Source of the DNA: an uncultured Clostridia bacterium
GTDB lineage: Bacteria > Bacillota > Clostridia > TANB77 > CAG-508
DNA length: 64,000 bases
Assembly (NCBI GenBank): GCA_948530865.1
Contig: CAOTKV010000001.1
Coordinates: forward strand, 124,001 to 188,000
Direction of reading: 5' to 3'
Below the pieces are notes generated by a model. It worked only from the letters and a program-made list of their open reading frames with translations. It searched no databases and had not been told where the DNA came from. Each line of letters begins with the position of its first letter. Position 1 is the first letter of the stretch. Both the position numbers and the translations under genes were made by a program. This document shows positions 37,512 to 46,898 of this stretch, one piece after another.

Positions 37512-39923
37512 TTGAGAAAAGTTAAAGAGAATATCGATGAAAAAAGACGTTCTAGAATAGATTCAGATACTGAAGAACATAAGAAACATGTAAAAAATGA
37601 AAAGAAAATTAATTTTAAAAAAATAAAAATAATTTTAAGTATTATTTTTATATTAGTATTATGTTTGGCTATAAAAACAGGAATATTTATTTTTAGATGG
37701 CAAAGTTTGGCACGAGATATGATTGCAAATACGCCATCACAAGTAATAGATACTGATGGTAAAGTTATTGCTCAACTTGGTAATACTAAAAGAACAAAAA
37801 ATGTATCTTTTTCAGATATACCAGATAATTTAAAAAATGCATATGTTTCAATAGAAGATCAACGTTTTTACAAACATTCAGGTGTAGACTTGCCAAGAAC
37901 TGGTGCTGCTATATTTTCTTATATAAAAAATGTAGGTTCATCATCTTTTGGGGGAAGTAGCATAACACAACAATTAGTTAAAAATTTAACTGGTGATAAT
38001 TCTTCAAAAGTAACAAGAAAAATTAATGAATGGATAAAAGCGTTTGGAATTGAAGGAGTTTTATCTAAAGATGAAATATTAGAAGCATACTTAAATATAA
38101 TTTATGTTGGACCTAATATTTATGGAGTAGGTCTTGGATCAGAATATTATTTTAATAAAGATGTTAAAGATTTATCATTGGCTGAATGTGCTTTTCTTGC
38201 TGGTATAAATAATTCACCAAATTCTTATAATCCGTTTGGAGAAAAAGATACATCAGAAAAAATAACTAAGAGAACCAAAACAGTACTTGCTAAGATGCTA
38301 GAATTGAAATATATAGATGAATTAAACTATAATGAAGCTGTTTCAGAGGTAGATAAGGGATTAAAGTTTAAAAAAGGTAAAATTGAATCAAAGGAAAATG
38401 AAGCTATTTATTCATATCATACTGATAGTTTAATATCAGAAGTTATTTCAGATGTTGCTGAAAAAAAGAAAATTTCTGAAAACTTTGCAACAAATTATAT
38501 TTATATGGCAGGGTTAAAGATATATAGTACTCAAGATACAAAGATTCAAACAGAAATTGAAAAAGAATTTTCAAAATCAATATACATATTAAAATCTCAA
38601 AATGATCCAGCAATTACTTCTCAAGCTGCAATGATAATAATTGATAATGAGTGTGGAGAAGTAAGAGGTTGTGTAGGAGGATTAGGAGAAAAGAAAACAT
38701 CTAGAGGATTTAATAGAGCAACTCAGGCACTAAGACAAACAGGATCTAGTGGAAAACCTTTAGCGGTATTGTTGCCAGGAATAGAGAACAAAGTATTTAA
38801 TACAACAACTAAATATGTAGATGAAATAACAACTTTTGAAGATGGAACTGAAGAAGGTTATACACCAACAGATTATAATAAATGTAGAGGGGAAATTACT
38901 GTAAGGCAAGCTGTTGAATCATCACAAAATATACCATTTGTAAAAATGATGGAACAGATTACTCCTAAAACATCCATAGATTATATGAATAAATTAGGGA
39001 TAAGAACTCTTACTAAAAATGATGATAATTTGAATTTGGCTTTAGGTGGTTTAGAAAAAGGAATAAGTCCCCTAGAAATGGCAGTAGCATATAGTACAAT
39101 TGCAAATGATGGTATTTATATTGAACCAACATTTTATACAAAAATAGAAAATCAAGCTGGAAAAATTGTTATAAAAACAAAGCAGAAAAAGAATAGAGTT
39201 TTTTCAGAAGAAGTTGCATATATTGTAAAATCATTATTAACAGAGCCAGTAATAGGAAATAAAGGAACTGCAAAGTATTGTAAAATTAATGGGATAGATG
39301 TTGCTGCAAAAACAGGTACAACAAATGATGAATATGATAGATGGCTTTGTGGATTTACACCATATTATACAGCTACAACTTGGTTTGGATTTGATAAAAA
39401 TGAAACAATAAGATTTAACAAGAAAAATCCATCAGGATTAATTTGGTCTAATGTAATGAAAAGAATTCATACAGGATTAGATGACGCAAAATTTGATGTG
39501 CCAAAATCTAAGGATTTAGTTTCTGTTCAAATTTGTAAAGATACAGGTTTTATTAGTAATGATGCTTGTTCTAATACATATATAGAATATTATTTAGCTG
39601 GAACAGAGATAAGAGAGTATTGTACAAAACATTCAGGAAAGAAAGTAAATAAGACTCCAGAAGAAAAAAAAACAGTAGAAAATACTAATATTAAGGAAGA
39701 ACCAGTTGTACAACAGCCAACTGTACCAAATGTTCCAACAACTCCTGAACAACCACCAGTGCAAGATAATACATCTAGTACAACAGAGAATCCAGAAGAT
39801 ACTATAATTCCAAATATAACAGAAAATACAGTTCCTGATAATACTGTAATAGAAGATAATGAAAATGTTGATGAAAATCAAGATTTAAGTATAGAGGATA
39901 TTGATGATGAGTTTGAACAATAA
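37512..39923 (+). CDS. Class A penicillin-binding protein (PBP1A type)
   Basis: Bifunctional peptidoglycan synthase. A membrane segment lies near residues 37-58. The GT51 transglycosylase has EDQRFYKHSGVD and GGSSITQQLVKNL. The transpeptidase has GSSGKPLAVLLPG (SxxK), SSQN and KTGTTNDEYDRWLCG. A Pro/Asn/Glu-rich tail (last 100 residues) looks like an extracellular linker. Start choice: AAAGGA at 37497-37502 best serves TTG 37512; ATG 37503 or 37506 are alternatives, and the frame is open from 37449. Element copy B ends 24 bases upstream. Confidence 0.92.
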   Translation: MRKVKENIDEKRRSRIDSDTEEHKKHVKNEKKINFKKIKIILSIIFILVLCLAIKTGIFIFRWQSLARDMIANTPSQVIDTDGKVIAQLGNTKRTKNVSFSDIPDNLKNAYVSIEDQRFYKHSGVDLPRTGAAIFSYIKNVGSSSFGGSSITQQLVKNLTGDNSSKVTRKINEWIKAFGIEGVLSKDEILEAYLNIIYVGPNIYGVGLGSEYYFNKDVKDLSLAECAFLAGINNSPNSYNPFGEKDTSEKITKRTKTVLAKMLELKYIDELNYNEAVSEVDKGLKFKKGKIESKENEAIYSYHTDSLISEVISDVAEKKKISENFATNYIYMAGLKIYSTQDTKIQTEIEKEFSKSIYILKSQNDPAITSQAAMIIIDNECGEVRGCVGGLGEKKTSRGFNRATQALRQTGSSGKPLAVLLPGIENKVFNTTTKYVDEITTFEDGTEEGYTPTDYNKCRGEITVRQAVESSQNIPFVKMMEQITPKTSIDYMNKLGIRTLTKNDDNLNLALGGLEKGISPLEMAVAYSTIANDGIYIEPTFYTKIENQAGKIVIKTKQKKNRVFSEEVAYIVKSLLTEPVIGNKGTAKYCKINGIDVAAKTGTTNDEYDRWLCGFTPYYTATTWFGFDKNETIRFNKKNPSGLIWSNVMKRIHTGLDDAKFDVPKSKDLVSVQICKDTGFISNDACSNTYIEYYLAGTEIREYCTKHSGKKVNKTPEEKKTVENTNIKEEPVVQQPTVPNVPTTPEQPPVQDNTSSTTENPEDTIIPNITENTVPDNTVIEDNENVDENQDLSIEDIDDEFEQ

Positions 39924-39983
39924 TGCTTGAAAATGAAATAAATAACAGATATAATAAAAGTATATTAATTTGTGGAGGAAAAA

Positions 39984-41906
39984 ATGGAAAATTCAAAAAA
40001 GAAAAAGATTGTACTAATATTAATAATTTTACTATTATTAGTACTTATTGTAGCAAGTGGTGCATATGCATACATTGGCACAGATTTATTTAAGTCTGAT
40101 GAACAATTATTTAAAAAATATTTAATTAGTGGAGTGGTAGAGCTTTCAAAGTTTAATTCAGAACCATATGGAGAAGCTTTTGAAAGAATGAATAAAGAAC
40201 CAGCTGAAATTACATTAGCTACAAAAATGGATGATGAAAGTTATCAAAAACAAGAAACAAAATTAGTTTTTAAAACAGATATTCCAAATAAAAATGAAGC
40301 ATTATCTTTAGATATGAAAGTAGATGATAAAGATTTCATGTCAGCAGATTTATTAATTACAGATAATATATATGGTGTTCATGTTGATGGAGTACATGAT
40401 AAGTATATAGCAGTTGAAAATAAGGATTTGAAAAAAATTGCTAAAAATCTTGGTTTAGAAGATGAAATGGTAGAAGTTATACCAGATACTATACCAAATA
40501 CACATATTTCAAAAGAAGAACAAAAAAAAATTGCAGAAATACTTAAAAAATATTTGAATAAATTATCAGAAAAAATTGACGTAAATTCATATAAACAAGA
40601 AAAATATACAATTGAAGATTTTGAAGAGGAGAAATTAGAAGGAAACAAATATACTTTAGAAATAGCAACAGATAAATATATATATGATTTTTGTGATATT
40701 CTAAAAGAATTTACTAATGATGAAGATTTACTAAAATTATTAGAAGGTAAAATATCAGAAAAGACTATCGAGAAAATGAAAGAATTTGATTTAGAAGAAT
40801 CATTAGATATAAAAGATGATAGAGAAGATTTTGATAAAAATAATTACACTCAAGAGGACAACAATTTAAAAATTTCATTATATTCTTATAAAGGAAAAAC
40901 TGTAAAACTAGATATTTATAATGAAAATGAACTAGTATATGAACTTTATATTTTTAATAAAGATAATTCAAGTCATATTCAAATAAAAGAACATGAGCCT
41001 AAAACAGAATATAGTAAAGTTGCTTCTATGGATATAACAAATATAAAAAATACATTTGAAAATAATGTTGGAGAGTTTTTATACGAAACACAAACTGTAT
41101 ATAATAAAGATGATCTAAATAATATAGAGGAAGAATTCAAAAAAGAAAAAGAAGAAGATGATGATAATATCAGTTCTTCTTCTTGGAGTAATTATCAAGA
41201 TATAGAATGGTATAAAGAAAGAGAAGAGAATAGTAAAACTTCTATAAATTTAACAACCAACGTAGAAAATGATGTTATAACTTCAAAAGTAATTAATTAT
41301 ACAGAGAATACATCAATTCCAAATATTAATATTACAACGAAATTTGGTTCTGATATAAATGTACCAACATTAAAATCAGATGAAATGATAGTTGTAAATG
41401 ATTATACAAAAGAAGATTTTACAAAATTAGGTGAAGAAATTATCGAGAATGTAAAGAAAACAGTTGAACAAAACCCACAATCTTATATTTCATCTCTATA
41501 TACTATAATTAATTATGGAAATTCAATAAATAATATGGATTCAGAAAATTTAGCAGATGATATAAATACTTCAAATAATTTTGGGGATGAAGAAGATATT
41601 CTTTATGAAAAGGATTTTGTTAATTCAGAAATTGAATATGCAATAAATTCATTATTAACAGACTATAAAGCAGATTTAGAATTAGATGAAAATACTAATT
41701 TAGAAGATTATTTGACAAGAGATAGAATTGCAAATCAAGTTTCAATGTTTGTAGAAAATTTAGAAATAATTGATGGTACAACAATAAGATGTAATTATCA
41801 TGAAAAAACATTTTTTACAAAAATAAATATTAATGGAGAGAGTTTTGTGCTAGAAAATGCAGAAACATTATATTCAGAAGATGGAACATTAGAAAGTGCA
41901 AAATAA
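39984..41906 (+). CDS. Membrane-anchored extracytoplasmic protein of unknown function
   Basis: A 640-residue protein with a basic N-terminus and one membrane segment (about 8-30, KIVLILIILLLLVLIVASG), the rest facing outward. The body is acidic with repeated beta-type stretches (DYKADLELDENTNLEDYL, KTVKLDIYNENELVYEL) and recalls uncharacterised Firmicute surface or lipoprotein-like proteins without a Cys lipobox. I do not assign a family. ATG 39984 has GGAGG 7 bases upstream; the GTG at 39972 overlaps it. It follows the PBP by 60 bases and is closed by a terminator, so a role in wall metabolism is possible but unproven. Confidence 0.7.
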   Translation: MENSKKKKIVLILIILLLLVLIVASGAYAYIGTDLFKSDEQLFKKYLISGVVELSKFNSEPYGEAFERMNKEPAEITLATKMDDESYQKQETKLVFKTDIPNKNEALSLDMKVDDKDFMSADLLITDNIYGVHVDGVHDKYIAVENKDLKKIAKNLGLEDEMVEVIPDTIPNTHISKEEQKKIAEILKKYLNKLSEKIDVNSYKQEKYTIEDFEEEKLEGNKYTLEIATDKYIYDFCDILKEFTNDEDLLKLLEGKISEKTIEKMKEFDLEESLDIKDDREDFDKNNYTQEDNNLKISLYSYKGKTVKLDIYNENELVYELYIFNKDNSSHIQIKEHEPKTEYSKVASMDITNIKNTFENNVGEFLYETQTVYNKDDLNNIEEEFKKEKEEDDDNISSSSWSNYQDIEWYKEREENSKTSINLTTNVENDVITSKVINYTENTSIPNINITTKFGSDINVPTLKSDEMIVVNDYTKEDFTKLGEEIIENVKKTVEQNPQSYISSLYTIINYGNSINNMDSENLADDINTSNNFGDEEDILYEKDFVNSEIEYAINSLLTDYKADLELDENTNLEDYLTRDRIANQVSMFVENLEIIDGTTIRCNYHEKTFFTKININGESFVLENAETLYSEDGTLESAK

Positions 41907-41908
41907 AA

Positions 41909-41947
41909 TAAAAAAAGCTATTGTGAAATTATCACAGTAGCTTTTTC
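41909..41947 (+). terminator. Terminator of the PBP operon
   Basis: AAAAAAGCTATTGTGA pairs with TCACAGTAGCTTTTT with one internal mismatch. Confidence 0.88.
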
Positions 41948-41973
41948 TGAATATTATATCCTGAGGTGATTTT

Positions 41974-42840
41974 ATGAAATTAGGATTATGCCTTTCAGGA
42001 GGTGGCACAAAAGCATTTGCACATATAGGAGCTCTAAAAGCGCTAGAAGAAGAAAATATTAAATTTGACTATTTAGCTGGAACTTCTTCAGGTAGCATTG
42101 TTGCAACTTTATATGCACTGGGATATAACGTGAATGAAATCCATGATATTTTTCAAAAGTATGCAAATCAAATAAATTATGTGGATTTTAGAAATATTTT
42201 GAGGATACTAAAACACTTTGTTAAAACTGGAAAAATAAAGATTGATGGTCTAAATAGTGGGGAAAAAATTTATAAACTTATGAAAAAATTAGCTAGTGAA
42301 AAAGGAATAAGTAATATTTCTCAAATTGATAAGCCTTTATTAATACCAGCAGTAAATATTTGTAATGAAGATTTGTATATATTTTATTCAAAGAAAAATA
42401 ATATACAGAAATTTCCTAATAATATTAAATATATTGGTAATGCTGATATTGCAGCTGTCGTTCAAGCAAGTTGTAGTTATCCAGGAATTTTCTCTCCATG
42501 CTCCAAAATACATAATTGTCTTCTTATTGATGGAGGAATCGAAGAAAATATTCCATGGAGAGAAGCCAAAAGAGTTGGTGCAGATAAAGTTTTGAGTATT
42601 GTGTTTACAAATACTCATCCTCAAAAATGTTGTAATAGTATAATAGAAATTTTAACAAAATCTTTTAATATTTTATGTCATGAATTAAGTAGATACGAAT
42701 GGGATGGATCTGATTACTTACTTGAAATAAATCACAATAATTCAGGACTATTAAATAAAAAGGACTCTAAAAAATTATTTTATGAAGGATATATACAAAC
42801 GAAAAAATTTATTAAAGAAAATAATTTAAAAAATATTTAA
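41974..42840 (+). CDS. Patatin-like phospholipase
   Basis: Serine lipase of the patatin/RssA type. The oxyanion loop is SGGGTKAFAHIGALKAL (about 9-25), the nucleophile elbow is AGTSSGSI (about 37-44), and the catalytic Asp is in LLIDGGIEENIPW (about 187-192), giving the Ser-Asp dyad. At 288 residues it is a single cytoplasmic domain without a membrane segment. GAGGTGA precedes ATG 41974. It stands between a terminator and the AlkD gene. Substrate lipids are unknown. Confidence 0.92.
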   Translation: MKLGLCLSGGGTKAFAHIGALKALEEENIKFDYLAGTSSGSIVATLYALGYNVNEIHDIFQKYANQINYVDFRNILRILKHFVKTGKIKIDGLNSGEKIYKLMKKLASEKGISNISQIDKPLLIPAVNICNEDLYIFYSKKNNIQKFPNNIKYIGNADIAAVVQASCSYPGIFSPCSKIHNCLLIDGGIEENIPWREAKRVGADKVLSIVFTNTHPQKCCNSIIEILTKSFNILCHELSRYEWDGSDYLLEINHNNSGLLNKKDSKKLFYEGYIQTKKFIKENNLKNI

Positions 42841-42899
42841 TTTTTATAAGTAATAAAGTATAATATAAAAATAAATTAGAAAATTAAGGAAATTTTACT

Positions 42900-43598
42900 A
42901 TGAAAATATATGAAGAAATTGAAAAAAGATTAATTGAGATTTCTGAGGAAAGTCAGAAAAAATTAAATGTTAAGTTATGCCCAGATACTAATAAAGAAAT
43001 TTTGGGTATAAGAGTTCCAAAATTAAGAAAATTGGCAAAAGAGATTGTTAAAGAGGAAAAGTGGGAGCAATTTATAAAAGAATCACAAGATAAATATTTT
43101 GAAGAAGTTTTGTTACAAGGCTTGAGTATAGCATATTCAAAAAAATCTTTACAAGAAAAATATATTTATATGAAAGAATTTATTCCTAAAATGGATAGTT
43201 GGGCAATGACAGATACATTTGCACCAACACTTAAAGTAAAAGATAAAGATTTAGAAAACTATTGGAATTTTATTATTCCATTTACAAAATCTGATAAAGA
43301 ATTTGAAGTTAGATTTGCTATTATAAGTATGTTAGATTATTATATTAGAGAAGAGTATGTGAATGAAGTTATAAAAATATTAGATAATATTAAACATGAA
43401 GGATATTATGTGAAAATGGCAATTGCATGGACTTTAGCAGAAATAGGAATTAAATTTAATAATATATTAATGACTTATTTAGAATCTGATAATAATTTAG
43501 ATAAATTTACTTTTAATAAAACTCTTCAAAAAATGATAGAATCTTATAGAATATCAGATAATGAAAAATCTGTTTTAAGAAAAATGAAAATAAAATAG
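42900..43598 (+). CDS. DNA alkylation repair protein, AlkD-like
   Basis: HEAT-repeat DNA glycosylase-type protein of 232 residues. GIRVPKLRKLAKEIVKEEKW, LLQGLSIAYSK, YIYMKEFIPKMDSWAMTDTFAPTLK and YYVKMAIAWTLAEIGIKF match the AlkD family; the DSWAMTD segment carries the characteristic Trp and Asp. These enzymes remove bulky or positively charged alkylated bases without base flipping. AAGGAA lies before ATG 42900. The next gene starts 12 bases after its stop. Confidence 0.9.
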   Translation: MKIYEEIEKRLIEISEESQKKLNVKLCPDTNKEILGIRVPKLRKLAKEIVKEEKWEQFIKESQDKYFEEVLLQGLSIAYSKKSLQEKYIYMKEFIPKMDSWAMTDTFAPTLKVKDKDLENYWNFIIPFTKSDKEFEVRFAIISMLDYYIREEYVNEVIKILDNIKHEGYYVKMAIAWTLAEIGIKFNNILMTYLESDNNLDKFTFNKTLQKMIESYRISDNEKSVLRKMKIK

Positions 43599-43610
43599 AG
43601 GTAGAAAATT

Positions 43611-44657
43611 ATGGGATTTGTTAATTATATTGAAACATTAATTTTGCTTTTCTTTACTTATTCTTTTGCTGGATGGGTTATGGAATCTATTGGTGGCATT
43701 TTTGTGGTAAAGAAATTTATAAATAGAGGATTTATGATTGGGCCACTTTGTCCAGTATATGGAGTAGGAGTTGTTATTATAACAGTATTACTTGGGAAAT
43801 ATGTTAATGATTTTGTTGCTTTATTTGTTTTGGCAACAGTACTTTGTGGATTTTTAGAGTATATGACAAGTTATGTAATGGAAAAAATGTTTAATGCTAG
43901 ATGGTGGGATTATACAAATAGAAGATTTAATATTAATGGAAGAGTATGTTTAGAAAATTTATGTGCTTTTGGAATTGCTGGTTCAATTATTTTACGCTAT
44001 ATAAATCCATTTTTTATAAATTTGTATGATAAAGTTCCAGAAAGAATTAGACATATAATAACAGGTATTTTATTTTTTACATTTATTATAGATTTTACTA
44101 TTTCTTTTAGAATTATTTTTAGTTTTAAAGGTGAGACATATGCGAAAATGGATAATACAGAAGAAATATCATCTAAAGTTAAAGATAAAGCAGAAGATAT
44201 AATAATGCAAGCTGAATCAGACGTAATACATTCAGTTAGAAAGATAAGATTAAAAAGAGAAAGAAGAACTAGATATAGAAGAAATAAAATATTTAATTCA
44301 AAAACATATACATTACGCGATTTAATAGATAGAATGAATGATGAGGGAAGTTTATTAAAAGAAAAAATCGCTTATGAAAAAGAGAAGATTGATAATTTAA
44401 TAAAATCAAGAAAACTAGAATTTGAAGCTAAGCAAAAAGAATATATTAATAATAAAATTCAAAAAACAAGAACAGACTTTGAAAAAATACAAAAGAATTC
44501 TATTGAGAAGATTAATAATATAAAAATATCTTCAGAAGAAATTACAAAACAAATTAAAGAAAGATTTGGTAAACAGTCAAAATTAAAATATAGATTAATC
44601 AAGGCATTCCCAGATATGAAAATTAGTAATTCAAAGGAAAAGTCAAATAAAAAATAA
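43611..44657 (+). CDS. Putative ABC-transporter-type membrane protein (CmpB family) with coiled-coil tail
   Basis: The first 190 residues hold about five membrane segments with FTYSFAGWVMESIG, NRGFMIGPLCPVYGVG and ARWWDYTNRRFNINGRVCLENLCAFG, the hallmark of the CmpB-like family annotated as putative ABC-transporter type IV. The last 150 residues form a basic coiled coil (KIRLKRERRTRYRR, then repeated Lys/Glu heptads) that should be cytoplasmic. Total 348 residues. No ATPase gene is next to it, so true transport function is unproven. It follows the AlkD gene by 12 bases. Confidence 0.8.
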   Translation: MGFVNYIETLILLFFTYSFAGWVMESIGGIFVVKKFINRGFMIGPLCPVYGVGVVIITVLLGKYVNDFVALFVLATVLCGFLEYMTSYVMEKMFNARWWDYTNRRFNINGRVCLENLCAFGIAGSIILRYINPFFINLYDKVPERIRHIITGILFFTFIIDFTISFRIIFSFKGETYAKMDNTEEISSKVKDKAEDIIMQAESDVIHSVRKIRLKRERRTRYRRNKIFNSKTYTLRDLIDRMNDEGSLLKEKIAYEKEKIDNLIKSRKLEFEAKQKEYINNKIQKTRTDFEKIQKNSIEKINNIKISSEEITKQIKERFGKQSKLKYRLIKAFPDMKISNSKEKSNKK

Positions 44658-44729
44658 AAGCCTAATTATTGAAAATTAAATATTTTTGTGCTAAGATAGA
44701 TGAAGTAAAATTTTAAAGTGGAGGAATAT

Positions 44730-45182
44730 ATGAAAGAAGAAAATACAGATGAAAGTTATATAGGCTTAATTTGTAATGGTGAATTTAATGCAATTCATGA
44801 TTTCAAAATAGGAGAATTGTTTGAATCTTTTTTTGATAATATAAATTATAATGTAGTAAGAGAAGAAAATTCTATATATGTTGATTTTACAGGTGAGGCA
44901 ATATGTGATGATGAACCATGTACAATTCTAATTAGATTTAAAATTGATGATAGTGGAGATGAATTTGAAGTAAACAAAGTTAAAGTAAATGAAGATATTT
45001 TAGATGAAGAAGAGACTTTGGATTTATTAGATGATATTGCATTTGCAGGTGGGGCAATTTTAGATGATGAAGATTATTGCTATAATTGCGATGCAGAAAG
45101 TTGTGAACATTGCATGCATGGTTTAGAGGATGATAATGATGAAGATGAAGAAGATAATGACAATGATGATGAGAATAAATAG
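44730..45182 (+). CDS. Acidic protein with C-terminal Cys cluster, unknown
   Basis: A 150-residue, very acidic protein. An N-terminal alpha/beta part (EFNAIHDFKIGELFESFFDNI, SIYVDFTGEAICDDEPCTILIRFKI) is followed by CYNCDAESCEHCMHG, a possible metal site, and a run of Asp/Glu/Asn at the end. I do not recognise a family. ATG 44730 follows GGAGG (44720-44724); the frame is open earlier, but those codons overlap the Shine-Dalgarno. A terminator follows. Confidence 0.7.
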   Translation: MKEENTDESYIGLICNGEFNAIHDFKIGELFESFFDNINYNVVREENSIYVDFTGEAICDDEPCTILIRFKIDDSGDEFEVNKVKVNEDILDEEETLDLLDDIAFAGGAILDDEDYCYNCDAESCEHCMHGLEDDNDEDEEDNDNDDENK

Positions 45183-45200
45183 TGGTTATTAAAAAATAAG

Positions 45201-45236
45201 AATCTCAGAATTTTTTTCTGAGATTTTTATTTTTTT
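45201..45236 (+). terminator. Terminator after the acidic gene
   Basis: AATCTCAGAA pairs with TTCTGAGATT, followed by T-runs. Confidence 0.9.
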
Positions 45237-45287
45237 CACATAATTTATGTTTATTTAATATTATATAAACATAAAGGAGGAAGTAAA

Positions 45288-45443
45288 ATGTTTTGGTGTA
45301 GATTTAGAAAAATAATTGCAGGGATTCTAATGGGGTTTGGTGTAGGTGTTCTTTTAGTATTATTTCTTCCTCCAGTTGCCTGGATTTGCATTATGGGAAT
45401 CGGAATGCTTATTGGAGGTATAAAATTTTTATTTTCAAAATAA
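45288..45443 (+). CDS. Small two-helix membrane protein upstream of spoVM
   Basis: A 51-residue hydrophobic protein. MFWCRFRKIIAG is a basic N-terminus, then two membrane segments (about 9-27 and 32-48) with Gly-rich faces and a PP turn between them. AAAGGAGG at 45273-45280 gives ATG 45288 a strong start. The SpoVM-like gene starts 14 bases after its stop, so the two form an operon; a part in spore-coat or membrane-curvature work is only inferred from that link. Confidence 0.75.
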   Translation: MFWCRFRKIIAGILMGFGVGVLLVLFLPPVAWICIMGIGMLIGGIKFLFSK

Positions 45444-45457
45444 AGGGAGGATGAGAA

Positions 45458-45535
45458 ATGACAATTGTTGTAAAAAAAGTTCCTAAATTCTTGAGAGGAT
45501 TTGTTAAATTTATATTTGGAATAAAATCTACATAA
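45458..45535 (+). CDS. spoVM: SpoVM-like sporulation peptide
   Basis: A 25-residue peptide, MTIVVKKVPKFLRGFVKF followed by IFGIKST. It aligns along its length with SpoVM: a short N-terminus, the PKFL turn, then an amphipathic helix with a basic face. SpoVM marks the outer forespore membrane by sensing curvature and anchors the coat ATPase SpoIVA. GGGAGG (45444-45450) is correctly spaced. Synteny supports the call: rpmB lies next to spoVM in Bacillus subtilis, and here rpmB (45607, minus strand) is the next gene. Confidence 0.8.
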   Translation: MTIVVKKVPKFLRGFVKFIFGIKST

Positions 45536-45545
45536 ATTTAGGCAA

Positions 45546-45586
45546 AAAAAGAGAGTAATTAGTTTTTAATTACTCTTTCTTTTTTA
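45546..45586. terminator. Bidirectional terminator between spoVM and rpmB
   Basis: AAAGAGAGTAATTA pairs with TTAATTACTCTTT, with an A-run before and a T-run after, serving the convergent genes. Confidence 0.9.
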
Positions 45587-45606
45587 TTTTAATTGTGTGT
45601 TTTTTA

Positions 45607-45807
45607 CTAAACAGCTCTTTTAATTTTTCCAGAACGTAAGCATTTAGAACATACAGGAACTCTTTGAACTTTTCCATCAATAACGGCTTTAACTGTTCTT
45701 AAATTAGGTTTTACAGTTCTTGTTGTTCTTTTACTAATATGTGAACGAGTTATACTCAATTGTTTTCCAAAGCTTGTTTCTTTTCCACAACAAACACATT
45801 TTGCCAT
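45607..45807 (-). CDS. rpmB: Ribosomal protein L28
   Basis: Large-subunit protein of 66 residues. MAKCVCCGKETSFGKQLS at the start and VCSKCLRSGKI near the end give the four-Cys zinc-binding form of L28; SHISKRTTRTVKPNL is the conserved basic core. AGGTGC precedes its ATG on the minus strand. It converges with the spoVM operon across a shared terminator. Confidence 0.97.
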   Translation of the reverse strand: MAKCVCCGKETSFGKQLSITRSHISKRTTRTVKPNLRTVKAVIDGKVQRVPVCSKCLRSGKIKRAV

Positions 45808-45995
45808 ATCTAAAGCACCTCCATTTATTTTAATAAACTGACTAAATAATAGTCTAACATAGATTTTTCAAAAAAACAAGTGATTTTTTACATTTTTTTA
45901 ATTTTTATAATGTAACTTAAATCACATAAATATTTTAAACTTTATTTTAAAATATTTCAAGATAATTATTTAATTTTATTTCAAAAAAGCTGATA

Positions 45996-46023
45996 TTGAC
46001 TTTTCTAAAAAATATAGTATAAT
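45996..46023 (+). promoter_or_regulatory. Promoter of the 46059 gene
   Basis: TTGACT at 45996-46001, a 16-base spacer and TATAAT at 46018-46023, 35 bases before the ATG. The rest of 45808-46058 is A/T-rich with no other feature I can support. Confidence 0.65.
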
Positions 46024-46058
46024 ATAAGTTGTAGTATAACTAGTGAAAGGAGATAAAT

Positions 46059-46469
46059 ATGTTAGCCAAGTTATGGAAAAAAGTATTATTAGCAGTTTGT
46101 ATAATAGCTTGTATTTTTAATGTGATGTCTAAATTGGTAAACAGAAATTCTTTAGAAGTTAATTTAAAAAGTGCTAATGATGGAAACACAGTTTTTGATT
46201 TTACTAGAAAAGACGGCGAACAAAAAACTCCAGGAATAGTTGAAGGAGTAAAAGAGATTATTGATGTTACAACAAATCAAAATACTACTTCTCAAAATAC
46301 AAAAGTGCAAAATTCAACAAATGAAGAAAATACAGTAGTAGAAAATATTGTACTAAATTCTGAAGATAATAATTCAGAGGCTGGTGAAGAAGAAAAAACA
46401 GAGGAAGAAACTGAGGAAAAATCTAATAGTATGAGATACCAAGATATTACACCATTTAATTTATTTTAA
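46059..46469 (+). CDS. Small membrane-anchored Asn/Glu-rich protein, unknown
   Basis: A 136-residue protein with an N-terminal membrane anchor (about 8-24, VLLAVCIIACIFNVM), a short basic part, then low-complexity Asn/Thr (about 72-105) and Glu-rich (about 110-125) stretches ending in MRYQDITPFNLF. It has no sorting motif. Similar Asn-rich stalks occur in the 9156 and 19739 products. AAAGGAGA precedes ATG 46059. It is a monocistronic unit with its own promoter; function unknown. Confidence 0.65.
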   Translation: MLAKLWKKVLLAVCIIACIFNVMSKLVNRNSLEVNLKSANDGNTVFDFTRKDGEQKTPGIVEGVKEIIDVTTNQNTTSQNTKVQNSTNEENTVVENIVLNSEDNNSEAGEEEKTEEETEEKSNSMRYQDITPFNLF

Positions 46470-46547
46470 GAAATAACTTGCAATACGATAAATATTGTGT
46501 TATTATATAAAAGATTGTTTTAAAAATGTAAGAAAGAGGTGAATTAC

Positions 46548-46748
46548 ATGAAAAAAGAATTACATCCAAACTATGAAGCTTCTAAAATTATATGTGCTTG
46601 TGGTAATGTAATAGAAACAAATTCAACAAAACCAGAAATGAAAGTTGATGTTTGCTCTAAATGTCATCCATATTGGACAGGAAGCTTAAAACAAAACACT
46701 ACAGGTGGTAGAGCAGATAAATTTAAGAAAAAATATGGTATTGCTTAA
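46548..46748 (+). CDS. rpmE: Ribosomal protein L31, zinc-binding type
   Basis: A 66-residue large-subunit protein. ELHPNYEASKIICACGNVIETNSTKP and VDVCSKCHPYWTG show the zinc-binding (CxC...CxxC) form, and GGRADKFKKKYG is the conserved end. ATG 46548 follows AAAGAGGTG with normal spacing; the GTG at 46539 is part of that Shine-Dalgarno. A terminator follows at 46790. Confidence 0.97.
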   Translation: MKKELHPNYEASKIICACGNVIETNSTKPEMKVDVCSKCHPYWTGSLKQNTTGGRADKFKKKYGIA

Positions 46749-46789
46749 AATATTAAGTAATCTAATATATAAAATTTATTGCGCAATAG

Positions 46790-46826
46790 AAAATCTTAAG
46801 ACATTAGTCTTAGGATTTTTTTATTT
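46790..46826 (+). terminator. Terminator of rpmE
   Basis: AAATCTTAAGAC pairs with GTCTTAGGATTT, followed by a T-run. Confidence 0.9.
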
Positions 46827-46898
46827 TAAATAATTATTGTAAAAAAAAATCTATATGATAAAATATTTATATAAAAACTAATGAAAAGAGGAAATCAA

